In this document: positions 18,417 to 27,076 of the stretch, piece by piece
Layout: the number at the start of each line of letters is the position of its first letter
Numbering within the stretch: position 1 is the first letter of the stretch
Origin: an uncultured Methanomicrobiales archaeon
GTDB taxonomy: Archaea > Halobacteriota > Methanomicrobia > Methanomicrobiales > Methanospirillaceae
Length of the DNA: 64,000 nt
Direction of reading: 5' to 3'
NCBI GenBank assembly: GCA_903926075.1
Contig: CAIYHQ010000074.1
Coordinates: 1-64,000, forward strand
The notes under the pieces: model-generated
The model's database searches: none
Seen by the model: the letters and a program-made list of their open reading frames with translations, nothing else
What the model was told of the DNA's origin: nothing
Translations under genes and position numbers: made by a program

Positions 18417-18932
18417 ATGAGACCATTAATTAATAGATATATACTTTGTATTGCTATTTTGAGCATAGTATTTTTGCAGATATCTTCTGCCATCCCTCCG
18501 CTTCCCAGTGAGTTTTATGGAAATATCCAGATTGACGAGAAACCTGCCCAGGTGGGCCTTATGGTCATTGCCAAACTAGATAACAAAGAATGCGGGAATA
18601 TCACTGTAAAAAAAGAGGGAATTTACGGGGGTGAGTCTACATTCGATCAAAGGCTTATTGTGAGCTGCGGAGATGTGCCTGTTTCAGGGACGGTTACATT
18701 TTGGGTAAACGGCAACTGCGCTGATAAGGCTGCAGTTCTCTCGGCGGGCTCATCCCAGAAGATTGATCTAAATGTAAGGACAGGAAATAAAGCACCTTCC
18801 ATAGTTGTAACCCCTGGAGAAAATGAAAATATTTTTTCTAATTCAGTGCCCACAAAGAAGGCAACATTTACTGTTATTCCCATTATTGTTTCGATTTTAC
18901 TAATATGCATTTTTATGAGGAGAAAACTGTAA
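18417..18932 (+). CDS. Small exported, membrane-anchored protein
   Basis: A 171-residue protein with an N-terminal signal peptide (about 8-24, ending SSAIPPLP) and a C-terminal transmembrane helix (about 149-167) followed by MRRKL, so the central domain lies outside the cell. The middle contains PLPSEFYGNIQIDEKPAQVG, a pattern I associate with archaeal surface proteins carrying a small beta domain, and three cysteines. It begins five bases after the PKD protein stop and is probably in the same transcript. It could anchor or assist that protein. The precise function is unknown. Confidence 0.7.
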   Translation: MRPLINRYILCIAILSIVFLQISSAIPPLPSEFYGNIQIDEKPAQVGLMVIAKLDNKECGNITVKKEGIYGGESTFDQRLIVSCGDVPVSGTVTFWVNGNCADKAAVLSAGSSQKIDLNVRTGNKAPSIVVTPGENENIFSNSVPTKKATFTVIPIIVSILLICIFMRRKL

Positions 18933-18962
18933 AGAAATTCTCAATTTTAATAAAATTCAGTG

Positions 18963-20447
18963 TTAATGACGGAAATGCCGGATTCCCGTAAAAACAAGCG
19001 CCATTTTTTTATTATTCGCTTCTCTTATCACTTCTTCATCTCGGATGGAACCACCAGGTTCAACAAGTGCAACTGCTCCGGCTTCATGCGCGATTTCAAG
19101 TGTATCAGCAAATGGAAGAAATGCATCTGAAGCAACTGCCGACCCGGCAAGTGGCTTAAGTGATTTAGAAATTGCAATCTTTGCTGCATCGACCCTGCTC
19201 ATCTGCCCAGCTCCAATTCCAAGACATTTTGTCGAATCCGCAAAAATTATCGCATTACTCCTTGTGTGTTTACACACCTTCCATGCAAATGTCAGGGCCT
19301 CCATCTCCTGATGAGTAGGGTCACGGTCAGATACAACTTTCCAGTGCTCTTTGTATGGTGGAGAACGTTTTAGAAGAATACCACCATTTATTGACCGGAT
19401 TTCATCTTCTTCATTCTCTTCAGGAAGGATAAGTACTCGCATGGCAGCTTTTGCCTGCATTACGTAAAGTGCCTCTTTGGTATAGGAAGGGGCGACAACC
19501 ACCTCTACAAAAGTAGAACAGATCTCTTCTGCAAGTTTTTTATCGACTTCTCTATTAAAAGCAGTAACAGATCCATATGCTGACACTGGGTCTGTTTCCC
19601 TTGCCGATACATATGCTTCAAAAATTTGTGTTCCTGAGGCAACTCCGCACGGGTTATTATGTTTGACAATCACGGCGGTCGGCTGATCAAATTCATTAAG
19701 AAGCGAAACTGCAGCATTCAGGTCAAGATAATTGTTATATGACATCTCTTTTCCCTGTAGGGGAAAAAGGCCTGCAATGCCATTATTTCCATAAATAACC
19801 GCCTTTTCGTGGGGGTTTTCCCCATATCGGAGAGGACGGCCACATGAAAACTGAAGAGAGAGCACACTAGGAAACTCTTCCCCTATTCCATTCAGATAAT
19901 TACTTATTGCACAATCATATTCAGCTGTCCTTGAAAAAGCTATTTTTGCAAGGGAAAATAGTTCTTCAGTCGAGAAATCACTTTTTTCCAGTGCGGTTTT
20001 TACTAGATCATATTGATCAGGTGATGTGATTACAGCAACAGACCTGTAATTTTTTGCCGCTGCACGGATGAGTGCAGGACCACCGATATCAATAAATTCA
20101 ATTAATTCTTCATGCGGAAGTCCTTTTTTTAGCATCTCCTGAAACGGATAAAGGTTTGAAACGAGAAGATCAATTGGTTTTATTCCATTCTCTTCCATCT
20201 CCTGTTCATCTCTCCCGCGAACCCCAAGAATTCCACCATGGATTTTTGGATGGAGTGTTTTTACCCTCCCGCTCATCATTTCAAGAGAACCGGTATACTC
20301 TGATACATCTGTGTAAATAACTCCGGCTGAGGATAGTACAGTCCCTGTTCCACCTGAACTGATTATTTGAAGACCATGGCGCCCGCATTCCTTTGCAAGG
20401 TCTACAATCCCGGTCTTATCCCAGACTGAAAATAAAGCCCTTTTCAT
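18963..20447 (-). CDS. purH: Bifunctional AICAR transformylase/IMP cyclohydrolase
   Basis: Catalyses the last two steps of IMP synthesis. The N-terminal MGS-like cyclohydrolase domain (about 1-190) contains ISSGGTGTVLSSAG and MSGRVKTLHPKIHGGILG. The C-terminal transformylase (about 195-494) contains the catalytic KHNNPCG segment, and the protein ends in the family-typical ALVFTGIRHFRH. At 494 residues it is slightly shorter than typical bacterial PurH (about 520-530). Many archaea use other enzymes (PurP, PurO) for these steps, so a bifunctional PurH is a lineage trait probably acquired from bacteria. It faces the surface operon (convergent, 30-base gap) and is divergent from grpE. Confidence 0.95.
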   Translation of the reverse strand: MKRALFSVWDKTGIVDLAKECGRHGLQIISSGGTGTVLSSAGVIYTDVSEYTGSLEMMSGRVKTLHPKIHGGILGVRGRDEQEMEENGIKPIDLLVSNLYPFQEMLKKGLPHEELIEFIDIGGPALIRAAAKNYRSVAVITSPDQYDLVKTALEKSDFSTEELFSLAKIAFSRTAEYDCAISNYLNGIGEEFPSVLSLQFSCGRPLRYGENPHEKAVIYGNNGIAGLFPLQGKEMSYNNYLDLNAAVSLLNEFDQPTAVIVKHNNPCGVASGTQIFEAYVSARETDPVSAYGSVTAFNREVDKKLAEEICSTFVEVVVAPSYTKEALYVMQAKAAMRVLILPEENEEDEIRSINGGILLKRSPPYKEHWKVVSDRDPTHQEMEALTFAWKVCKHTRSNAIIFADSTKCLGIGAGQMSRVDAAKIAISKSLKPLAGSAVASDAFLPFADTLEIAHEAGAVALVEPGGSIRDEEVIREANNKKMALVFTGIRHFRH

Positions 20448-20491
20448 AATGCACAGTTATCTTTCATCACAGAAAGAAGGTACTGGTAAAT

Positions 20492-20509
20492 AGTAAAATT
20501 ATATATAGA
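20492..20509 (+). promoter_or_regulatory. Putative grpE-dnaK-dnaJ promoter (BRE/TATA)
   Basis: AGTAAAA followed by TTATATATAG, about 35 bases before the grpE ATG, is a strong archaeal BRE/TATA match. The purH start lies on the other side. Confidence 0.6.
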
Positions 20510-20538
20510 ACTACAATACAACAATTATTGATCTACGT

Positions 20539-21069
20539 ATGGATGATTATATGGAGGAAGGAAGTGATGCTCAATTAGAGGAAAAACAAGAGCAAATACC
20601 TGATGAATTTTCTAGTGAGAATTCGCATAGTGAAGAAAATAAAAAAAAGCAGTACGATGAACTCAAAGACCGATTTTTGAGGCTTGCGGCTGATTTTGAT
20701 AATTATAAAAAAAGGACTGATAAGGATATGGCTCAACGGGTCCGTTATGCAGTAGAGTCTTTTTCACTTGATATGCTTGAAGTAATGGATAACTTTGAAA
20801 GGGCGTTAAAAGTTGAAAATTTAAATCTGCAGGAAGGTCTGGAACAAATTCATAAATTATTCTGTTCAGTCCTTGAGCGTCATGGAGTAAGATCATTTGA
20901 ATCGGTAGGAAAATCATTTAACCCTTCAGAACACGATGCAATCGCATATGTACCGTCAAATAGTGAAAACGGGATTGTAATCGATGAAGTTTGTAAAGGA
21001 TATCTGATGAATGATAAAGTGATACGCTGTGCAAAAGTTGCAGTGTCAAAAGGAAAGGAGAATGAGTAA
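20539..21069 (+). CDS. grpE: Nucleotide exchange factor GrpE
   Basis: A 176-residue GrpE. An acidic, flexible N-terminus (about 1-35) is followed by the long coiled coil containing [17 protein letters not shown], and the C-terminal beta domain with [21 protein letters not shown] and [19 protein letters not shown]. It releases ADP from DnaK. It is the first gene of a grpE-dnaK-dnaJ set, an arrangement of bacterial origin found in many mesophilic methanogens. Confidence 0.95.
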   Translation: MDDYMEEGSDAQLEEKQEQIPDEFSSENSHSEENKKKQYDELKDRFLRLAADFDNYKKRTDKDMAQRVRYAVESFSLDMLEVMDNFERALKVENLNLQEGLEQIHKLFCSVLERHGVRSFESVGKSFNPSEHDAIAYVPSNSENGIVIDEVCKGYLMNDKVIRCAKVAVSKGKENE

Positions 21070-21070
21070 T

Positions 21071-22918
21071 ATGTCAAAAGAAAAAATACTTGGAATTGAC
21101 CTTGGCACCACGAATTCATGCATGTGCATTATGGAAGGAGGCCAGCCTGTAGTAATCCCGAACGCAGAAGGCGGCAGGACGACCCCGTCAGTTGTTGCAT
21201 TTTCAAAGGAAGGTGAACGACTTGTTGGAAGCCTTGCAAAACGCCAGGCTGTAACCAACCCACAAAAAACAGTCATCTCGATAAAGAGAGACATGGGAAC
21301 AGACAGGAAAATTAGAATTGACGACAAGACCTATTCGCCTCAGGAAATCTCGGCAATGGTCCTTCAGAAACTGAAGATCGATGCTGAAGCATATCTTGGA
21401 GAAAAGATTTTAAAAGCGGTTATTACGGTACCGGCATATTTCAATGATGCCCAGAGGCAGGCTACAAAAGATGCAGGGAAGATAGCGGGTCTTGAAGTCA
21501 TGAGAATTATCAATGAACCTACCGCAAGTGCCCTTGCATATGGAATCGATAAAGAACAGGATTCTATGGTTCTCGTCTATGATTTGGGGGGCGGCACGTT
21601 TGATGTTTCAATTCTTCAGCTTGGTGACGGAGTATTTGAGGTAAAGTCAACAGCGGGGAATAACCGGCTTGGCGGTGACGACTTCGATAAAAGGGTTACT
21701 GACTGGCTTGTAGCAGAATTTAAGAGAAAAGAGGGGATAGATCTCACATCTGATCCATTTGCAATGCAGAGACTCCGTGATGCGGCGGAAAACGCAAAAA
21801 TCGAACTCTCTCAGGTCCAGAAGACAAATGTTAACCTTCCTTACATAACCACAGGCTCAGATGGCCCAAAATTCCTTGATATAGATCTGACAAGAGCCAA
21901 ATTCGAGCAATTAATAGGCGACCTCGTTGAACTAACTGTAGGTCCTGTAAAACAGGCGCTTTCTGATGCAAAACTCAGCCCAGCAGATATTACCCATGTA
22001 CTTCTGGTAGGAGGTTCAATCCGGATCCCGCTTGTTCAGGAAACTGTTAAAAAGATTATGAACAAGGATCCGGATAAAGGAATCAATCCTGATGAATGTG
22101 TAGCAATAGGTGCTGGCATACAGGGTGCTGTGTTATCAGGAGAGACAAAAGACATAGTGCTCCTTGATGTAACACCTTTATCGCTTTCAATTGAGACTTT
22201 GGGAGGCATTGCAACGAAACTCATAGAGCGAAATACGACAATTCCAACAAGAAAGAGTCAGATATTCTCGACTGCAGCTGATGGACAGACGAGTGTTGAA
22301 ATCCACGTTATTCAGGGAGAAAGAGCCCTTGCAAAAGATAATTTTACCCTGGGAAGGTTTCAGCTCACTGGAATCCCACCGGCACCGCGTGGAATTCCAC
22401 AAATCGAAGTCACATTTGATATCGATGCGAACGGCATAATCCATGTCTCAGCTAAAGATCTCGGATCCGGAAATGAACAGGCGATAACAATCAAGGGATC
22501 TAAAAAGTTGTCTGAGGACGAGATAAGCCGTATGGTAGACGATTCAAAGAAGTTTGAAGAAGAAGACAAAAAGAAGCGGGAAGAGATTGAACTTAGAAAC
22601 TCAGGCGACACTGCAATATTTACAGCTGAAAAACTCCTGAAAGAAAGTGCTGATAAAATCGATGAAGATGATAAAAAGAAGATCGAAGAGGGCATTGCAG
22701 GAGTAAGAACTGCATTAACAGGGGAGAATAATGACGAGATTAAAAAGTCACTCGATACCCTGACTGAATCTGTTTACTCGGTAACAACAAAAATTTACGA
22801 AAAGACACAGGCAGAAGCTGCTTCACAGAAAGCTGAACAATCCACTGCCGACAACAATTCCGGGAATTCAGACGACCCGAATGTGGTTGATGCTGACTAT
22901 AAAGTAAAAGATGAGTGA
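21071..22918 (+). CDS. dnaK: Chaperone DnaK (Hsp70)
   Basis: A 615-residue Hsp70. The ATPase domain starts [13 protein letters not shown], with [12 protein letters not shown] and [13 protein letters not shown]. The substrate-binding domain carries [16 protein letters not shown], and the C-terminus is the usual acidic tail ([15 protein letters not shown]). I choose the ATG at 21071, which has GGAAAGGAG ten bases upstream. The in-frame ATG at 21062 is too close to that site, and the longer frame back to 21029 lies within grpE. It folds and protects proteins in an ATP cycle with GrpE and DnaJ. Confidence 0.96.
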   Translation: MSKEKILGIDLGTTNSCMCIMEGGQPVVIPNAEGGRTTPSVVAFSKEGERLVGSLAKRQAVTNPQKTVISIKRDMGTDRKIRIDDKTYSPQEISAMVLQKLKIDAEAYLGEKILKAVITVPAYFNDAQRQATKDAGKIAGLEVMRIINEPTASALAYGIDKEQDSMVLVYDLGGGTFDVSILQLGDGVFEVKSTAGNNRLGGDDFDKRVTDWLVAEFKRKEGIDLTSDPFAMQRLRDAAENAKIELSQVQKTNVNLPYITTGSDGPKFLDIDLTRAKFEQLIGDLVELTVGPVKQALSDAKLSPADITHVLLVGGSIRIPLVQETVKKIMNKDPDKGINPDECVAIGAGIQGAVLSGETKDIVLLDVTPLSLSIETLGGIATKLIERNTTIPTRKSQIFSTAADGQTSVEIHVIQGERALAKDNFTLGRFQLTGIPPAPRGIPQIEVTFDIDANGIIHVSAKDLGSGNEQAITIKGSKKLSEDEISRMVDDSKKFEEEDKKKREEIELRNSGDTAIFTAEKLLKESADKIDEDDKKKIEEGIAGVRTALTGENNDEIKKSLDTLTESVYSVTTKIYEKTQAEAASQKAEQSTADNNSGNSDDPNVVDADYKVKDE

Positions 22919-22924
22919 TCTGAA

Positions 22925-24061
22925 ATGAGCTCGGGTGATTACTATGAGGTTCTGGGCGTTCCGCGCAATGCTGACGAGAAGGAGATAAAAAAGGCATACC
23001 GGAACCTGGCGCGAAAGTATCACCCTGACGTCTGTAAGGAAAAAGGGGCAGAAGAAAAATTCAAATTTATTAATGAAGCCTATAGTATCCTTTCTGATCA
23101 ACAAAAGAGAAACCAGTATGATCAGCTGGGACATGAAAATTATACCAACGCTTCTAAAGGTTCTTATTCAGGAGCAGGTGGTTCACCTGGTGGTGCCGGT
23201 TTTAGTGCCGATTTCAGTGGCTTTGGAGATATTTTTGATTTTTTTGGCGGAGGTTTTGGAGGAGGAAGGCGCTCTCGTGGTCCTCAGCCTGGTTCAGATA
23301 TTCTGATGAGGCTTCAGATTAATCTCGAAGATGCAGCATTTGGAGCTGACAAAGAGATAGAAGTGATGCATAATGAGGCATGCAGTTCATGTGGCGGGAC
23401 AGGGAGCGAGAATAAAAAGCTCAAAACTTGTCCGGCGTGTGGAGGTTCAGGTCAGGTTCAGCAGATGAACCAGACTGTATTTGGTCAGTTCATCCGGATG
23501 AATACGTGTTCACAGTGCCACGGGAGAGGCAAAACTCCTGAAAAAACCTGTACATCCTGCCGCGGATCAGGTACAAACCGCATAAAACGGAAAGTCAGTG
23601 TCCATATTCCAGCTGGTGTTGAGACCGGGATGCAACTCAGAATGGAGGGCTATGGTGAAGCCGGTGACTATGGAGCTTCAAATGGTGATCTTTATATAGA
23701 GATGCAGGTACGTGCGCATCAGAAATTTACGAGGAATGGTGACAACCTTGAAACTTATGTAGAAGTTTCCCCGGCAATGGCAGTAATAGGATCATTTGTT
23801 GAGATTGAAACAATTGACAAGCGTCACGTAGAAATGAAGATCCCTCCCGGAATTCAGAATGGCATTGCATTAAAGATTCAGGGAGAGGGTGTCAGAAAAC
23901 GTGGGCGACATGGTGACCTCCTTGTGAAAGTGAAAGTAATTATTCCAAAGTCTCCAGGAAGCGAAGAAAAAGAACTTTATGAAAGGCTGCTTGAAATAGA
24001 GGGTAAAAACCGTGAAGGCTCCAGGAAGGGATTTTTCAGTCAGTTTATGGGGAAAAAATAA
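22925..24061 (+). CDS. dnaJ: Co-chaperone DnaJ (Hsp40, type I)
   Basis: A 378-residue full DnaJ. The J domain has the HPD motif (KYHPDVCKE, about residues 35-43), then a Gly/Phe-rich linker (about 75-115). The zinc domain follows with [24 protein letters not shown] and CTSCRGSG repeats (about 153-220), and then the C-terminal substrate-binding domains. It stimulates DnaK ATPase activity. It starts seven bases after the dnaK stop. Confidence 0.96.
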   Translation: MSSGDYYEVLGVPRNADEKEIKKAYRNLARKYHPDVCKEKGAEEKFKFINEAYSILSDQQKRNQYDQLGHENYTNASKGSYSGAGGSPGGAGFSADFSGFGDIFDFFGGGFGGGRRSRGPQPGSDILMRLQINLEDAAFGADKEIEVMHNEACSSCGGTGSENKKLKTCPACGGSGQVQQMNQTVFGQFIRMNTCSQCHGRGKTPEKTCTSCRGSGTNRIKRKVSVHIPAGVETGMQLRMEGYGEAGDYGASNGDLYIEMQVRAHQKFTRNGDNLETYVEVSPAMAVIGSFVEIETIDKRHVEMKIPPGIQNGIALKIQGEGVRKRGRHGDLLVKVKVIIPKSPGSEEKELYERLLEIEGKNREGSRKGFFSQFMGKK

Positions 24062-24091
24062 ATTTTTTCCACGTTTGTCATTTTATTTAAA

Positions 24092-25048
24092 TTGAAAGTA
24101 ATAATCCATCTTTCAGGTGAAAATCCTGAATTGCCATTTGCTGAGATAGAGGGAAGGGGTAAACTTATCTCTAGGTTTACCCAGCTCGCTATTGCTGATT
24201 TTCCTGAAAATTTTGAATTTTCAATTCTTGCATATGCACATTCCGCTCTATACTATATTGGCGAATGTGAAGCATCAGAATCAGCTATTCATAAATTAAT
24301 TAGTAAAAAGTCACTTAAAAGTCCAGGACCCTTTGTCGTAAGAGTGAAAGCGGTCCAGGGATGTAAATCAGGAACAACAACACCTGAAATTGAAAGGATG
24401 ATCGGATCCCTGATTAAAGGTGATGTATCGCTTTCCAGCCCATCTGTCGAATACCGGGGTGTTTTAACAGATAACAGATTTTTCTTTGGAGTATTAATTT
24501 ATAGAGCAAATTATTCCCTTTATTCATCCAGAAAACCAGGAAATAGACCTTTTTTTCATCCTGGAGTGATGATGCCGAAATTTGCAAGGGGACTCATCAA
24601 TATTTCCGGATTAAAAAGTGGCGAGAAAATGCTCGATCCCTTCTCTGGCACCGGAGGTATATTAATTGAAGCCACCCTTCTTGGAATTAAAGCTATAGGA
24701 ACTGATGCCGACCCGGTGATGAGCAGGGGAAGCAAAATAAATTGTAGTGACACTGATGTCTGTTCTGCAGATGCGCTTACCCTGCCATTTAAGGATAATT
24801 CTTTTGAAGGGGTTGTCACAGATCTACCCTATGGTCAGTCTTCCAGAATCAGGGCACCAGATAAAAATAATCTTTATTTGTCTGCCATAAGTGAAATTTC
24901 AAGGGTCCTTATACCAGGACGAAAAGGAGTTATCGTTTCTAACTGTGAATTGACATGGGCTGCTTCTAATTTTTTTGATGATTTTGCACTTTATGAGCAC
25001 AGGGTTCATAAAAGTCTGACACGAAGAGTACTCGTTGTCCAAAAATAG
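24092..25048 (+). CDS. tRNA (guanine-10 N2) methyltransferase, Trm-G10 type
   Basis: A 318-residue protein with an N-terminal THUMP-like RNA-binding region (about 1-150) and a C-terminal SAM methyltransferase domain. The SAM site is MLDPFSGTGGILIEATLLG and the catalytic motif is VTDLPYGQS, as in archaeal Trm-G10 enzymes that make m2G or m22G at tRNA position 10. It starts with TTG at 24092 (MKVIIHLSGENPELPFAEIE). It lies 30 bases after dnaJ across a T-rich stretch, so it may be on its own transcript. Confidence 0.85.
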   Translation: MKVIIHLSGENPELPFAEIEGRGKLISRFTQLAIADFPENFEFSILAYAHSALYYIGECEASESAIHKLISKKSLKSPGPFVVRVKAVQGCKSGTTTPEIERMIGSLIKGDVSLSSPSVEYRGVLTDNRFFFGVLIYRANYSLYSSRKPGNRPFFHPGVMMPKFARGLINISGLKSGEKMLDPFSGTGGILIEATLLGIKAIGTDADPVMSRGSKINCSDTDVCSADALTLPFKDNSFEGVVTDLPYGQSSRIRAPDKNNLYLSAISEISRVLIPGRKGVIVSNCELTWAASNFFDDFALYEHRVHKSLTRRVLVVQK

Positions 25049-25067
25049 TATTTTTTCAGGGATGCAT

Positions 25068-25319
25068 TTAGGTTACCTGAACTTTTCTTTCATCACTCTC
25101 ATCCATGGCTTTCCAGACTTCACGAAAGATCTCAAGTGTCTCCAGTCCCTCTTCCCTTGATAGGCGCTGAATGGCAAAGCCAACATGTACAAGTACAAAA
25201 TCGCCGACTTTGACATCAACAAGGTCAAGCCGTACCTCCTGGGTAAGTTCCCCATAATCTACTACGCCAATATTTCCTTCCTTTATTTCTTTAACTTCCG
25301 CAGGTATTGCAATACACAT
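25068..25319 (-). CDS. hypC: Hydrogenase maturation chaperone HypC/HupF
   Basis: An 83-residue HypC-family protein. It begins MCIAIPAEV with the essential Cys2, followed by the small beta-barrel residues and VGDFVLVHVGFAIQRLS, then a helical tail. HypC carries the Fe(CN)2CO group with HypD and delivers it to NiFe-hydrogenase large subunits. No other hyp gene is nearby, so it must act with factors encoded elsewhere. It is convergent with the methyltransferase gene. Confidence 0.93.
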   Translation of the reverse strand: MCIAIPAEVKEIKEGNIGVVDYGELTQEVRLDLVDVKVGDFVLVHVGFAIQRLSREEGLETLEIFREVWKAMDESDERKVQVT

Positions 25320-25530
25320 TTTATTTATCCAGATTTCATTGGTATCTGCTCTGATTTATACATGATGAAATTACAATTGAAACTTACCAGAAAATTTTCA
25401 GATAAGTCTGATACACTATTAATGGAAAATTCAAATAACAATTCTAAAGAAGCTGAGAGTTGAAAAGTAAAGGATGACTGATTCTCCAGATTAATCATCT
25501 GGGATGTGACAGGCATTTTGAGGGAGTAAA
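25320..25530. other. Intergenic region between hypC and the zinc-ribbon gene
   Basis: Holds the divergent starts of hypC (minus) and the microprotein (plus). A 33-codon frame at 25362-25460 (plus) has no recognisable features and may be chance. An imperfect hairpin (GATGA ... TCATC) is at about 25473-25499. Confidence 0.35.
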
Positions 25531-25671
25531 ATGGGAGATATCCTATGTCCTAATTGCAAATCCAAAGACACTGATTTTGATGATTTAAAGACCAATTCAG
25601 ATGGTTCAATGGTCTCTCTCTGTAGTTGCAATCAATGCAAGCATAAATGGGAAACCCCATTCCAATTATGA
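25531..25671 (+). CDS. Zinc-ribbon microprotein, 46 residues
   Basis: A short frame with a good ribosome site (GGGAG at 25522-25526) before ATG at 25531. It encodes MGDILCPNCKSKDTDF at the start and has a second pair CNQCKHKW near the end, so it reads CxxC...CxxC, a classic zinc ribbon. The final HKWETPF resembles the closing part of TFIIS- or RPB9-like ribbons. Free ribbons of this kind are common in archaea and may bind nucleic acid or partner proteins. The function is unknown. Confidence 0.75.
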   Translation: MGDILCPNCKSKDTDFDDLKTNSDGSMVSLCSCNQCKHKWETPFQL

Positions 25672-25697
25672 AAATTTTAATCATTCAGAGTATTTCA

Positions 25698-26249
25698 TTA
25701 TTTTTCATCTGGTTCTGCCGGGCAAAACGGGCAGATAGCAAGGAGAACCCCATTTGTTTTCTCTTTTACCGGGCACAAAAACCGATTTCCACTCCTTTTT
25801 ACTGTTAAACCTCCGGGAAAAGGTGTACCTACAGGGTGTCCAGGTTCATTTTTCACAAACATGGTATGTGCTGAAAGAAGATAGTACAGAAGATGAATTG
25901 CTACATCATCTATTAGATTTGTTGTGAGGGTGTTTTCAACCATATCACAAAATTTTTTATATGTCTCAGGTAATTCCCGTGAATTTCCACCTCGTCTTCT
26001 GGTGTTGTGGGAAAGGATTACTGAATGATATGCACCGAATATCTGTTCTATTGTTTTTGGATAGAGCCTGGCTTTATAATGGACAGGAAGATCCTTGTAT
26101 TGATTCTCAACAAAACCTCTGACGCCCTGAAGGTCTGAAAGGGTATATCTACGCACAATAGTGAATATACAATCAAGAAGATCCTCCTGGGTCTTTGCTT
26201 TATAAAGGTCCCTGCATACAGAACTGATAAAAGCATAATCAATATTCAT
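25698..26249 (-). CDS. DUF2115 family protein of methanogens
   Basis: A 183-residue protein matching my recollection of DUF2115 (UPF0305), a family largely confined to methanogens. It is mostly helical, with a C-terminal cysteine set (FLCPVKEKTNGVLLAICPFCP) that suggests a metal or FeS site. It overlaps the upstream metallo-hydrolase gene by four bases, so the two are translationally coupled. The function is unknown. Confidence 0.7.
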   Translation of the reverse strand: MNIDYAFISSVCRDLYKAKTQEDLLDCIFTIVRRYTLSDLQGVRGFVENQYKDLPVHYKARLYPKTIEQIFGAYHSVILSHNTRRRGGNSRELPETYKKFCDMVENTLTTNLIDDVAIHLLYYLLSAHTMFVKNEPGHPVGTPFPGGLTVKRSGNRFLCPVKEKTNGVLLAICPFCPAEPDEK

Positions 26250-26989
26250 ACATTTAGAACCATCCCATCGTATGAAATGATAATATCTTTTCTGCTATAA
26301 TTCAAATCTTCTTTTATCCTGTCTCTTTCTTTCTGAGATTTATAGATATTCGCATCAAAGTGTGTGAGAAGAAGTCTTTTTGCACCACTTTCCTCTGCTA
26401 TCCTAAGCGCAGATTCCGGATTCAGATGTGGCCACAATTCATTACTCATCCCTGATTTATATGCACATTCGGTTATCAGGAGATCTGCATCCTTTGACAA
26501 TGCAACTGCATTTTCACAATATCCGGTATCAGGGCAATATACAATTATTTTTCCACCAATGTTTAATCGGACTCCCATTGACCCCCCAGGATGAATGAGC
26601 TGATTTGTAACAACAGGATAAGGAACATTAAATGTTCCTATGCCAAGTTCCTGAATCGATACAGAATAAGGAAGATCTTCAAATGCCGCAGTAAAGGGAG
26701 GTGCAACTATTGTTCGTAAATATTTTTCACTGCCATCGTAACAAAAGATAGCCAGGCCCTGGGTAAATATGAATTTATTAAGGATATGAAGACCTGCGAT
26801 ATGATCGAGATGGAGGTGAGAGAGATAGAGATGGACTTTGCGTTCTCCAAGTTCAATCCGGGATAGTTTTTCAATTCCATATCCTGCATCCAGTATAATG
26901 GCATAATCCTCATCAAGAATTAATGTACAGATAGTGGAACTAACCCTGGTATCGTACCACCCATTTGTTCCAAGCGTGTGAATTTCCAT
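26246..26989 (-). CDS. MBL-fold metallo-hydrolase, RNase Z-like
   Basis: A 247-residue metallo-beta-lactamase fold protein. The metal motif is SHLHLDHIAG (HxHxDH), followed by YCPDTGYCE, LITECAYKSG and LLLTHFD, the order expected for class II-like/RNase Z-related hydrolases. It lacks the long exosite arm of true tRNase Z, so the substrate may be a small phosphodiester or another ester. It is coupled to the DUF2115 gene. Confidence 0.8.
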   Translation of the reverse strand: MEIHTLGTNGWYDTRVSSTICTLILDEDYAIILDAGYGIEKLSRIELGERKVHLYLSHLHLDHIAGLHILNKFIFTQGLAIFCYDGSEKYLRTIVAPPFTAAFEDLPYSVSIQELGIGTFNVPYPVVTNQLIHPGGSMGVRLNIGGKIIVYCPDTGYCENAVALSKDADLLITECAYKSGMSNELWPHLNPESALRIAEESGAKRLLLTHFDANIYKSQKERDRIKEDLNYSRKDIIISYDGMVLNV

Positions 26990-27043
26990 TTTGTTGTAAT
27001 ATAATTATTCAGCTTATTCTTTTAATAGAGGATAGTTAATGGT

Positions 27044-27067
27044 AAAAAAATTTTCTTGAAAAAAAAA
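27044..27067 (-). terminator. Double T-run after the PEGA gene
   Basis: On the minus strand, runs of nine T (27059-27067) and seven-plus T (27044-27050) follow within 35 bases of the PEGA gene stop. A typical archaeal termination zone. Confidence 0.55.
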
Positions 27068-27076
27068 GAGATTTAT

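Noticed and set aside
25362-25460. 33-codon frame upstream of the zinc-ribbon gene
   Set aside because: Low-complexity Lys/Asn/Ser content in AT-rich DNA without a clear ribosome site.
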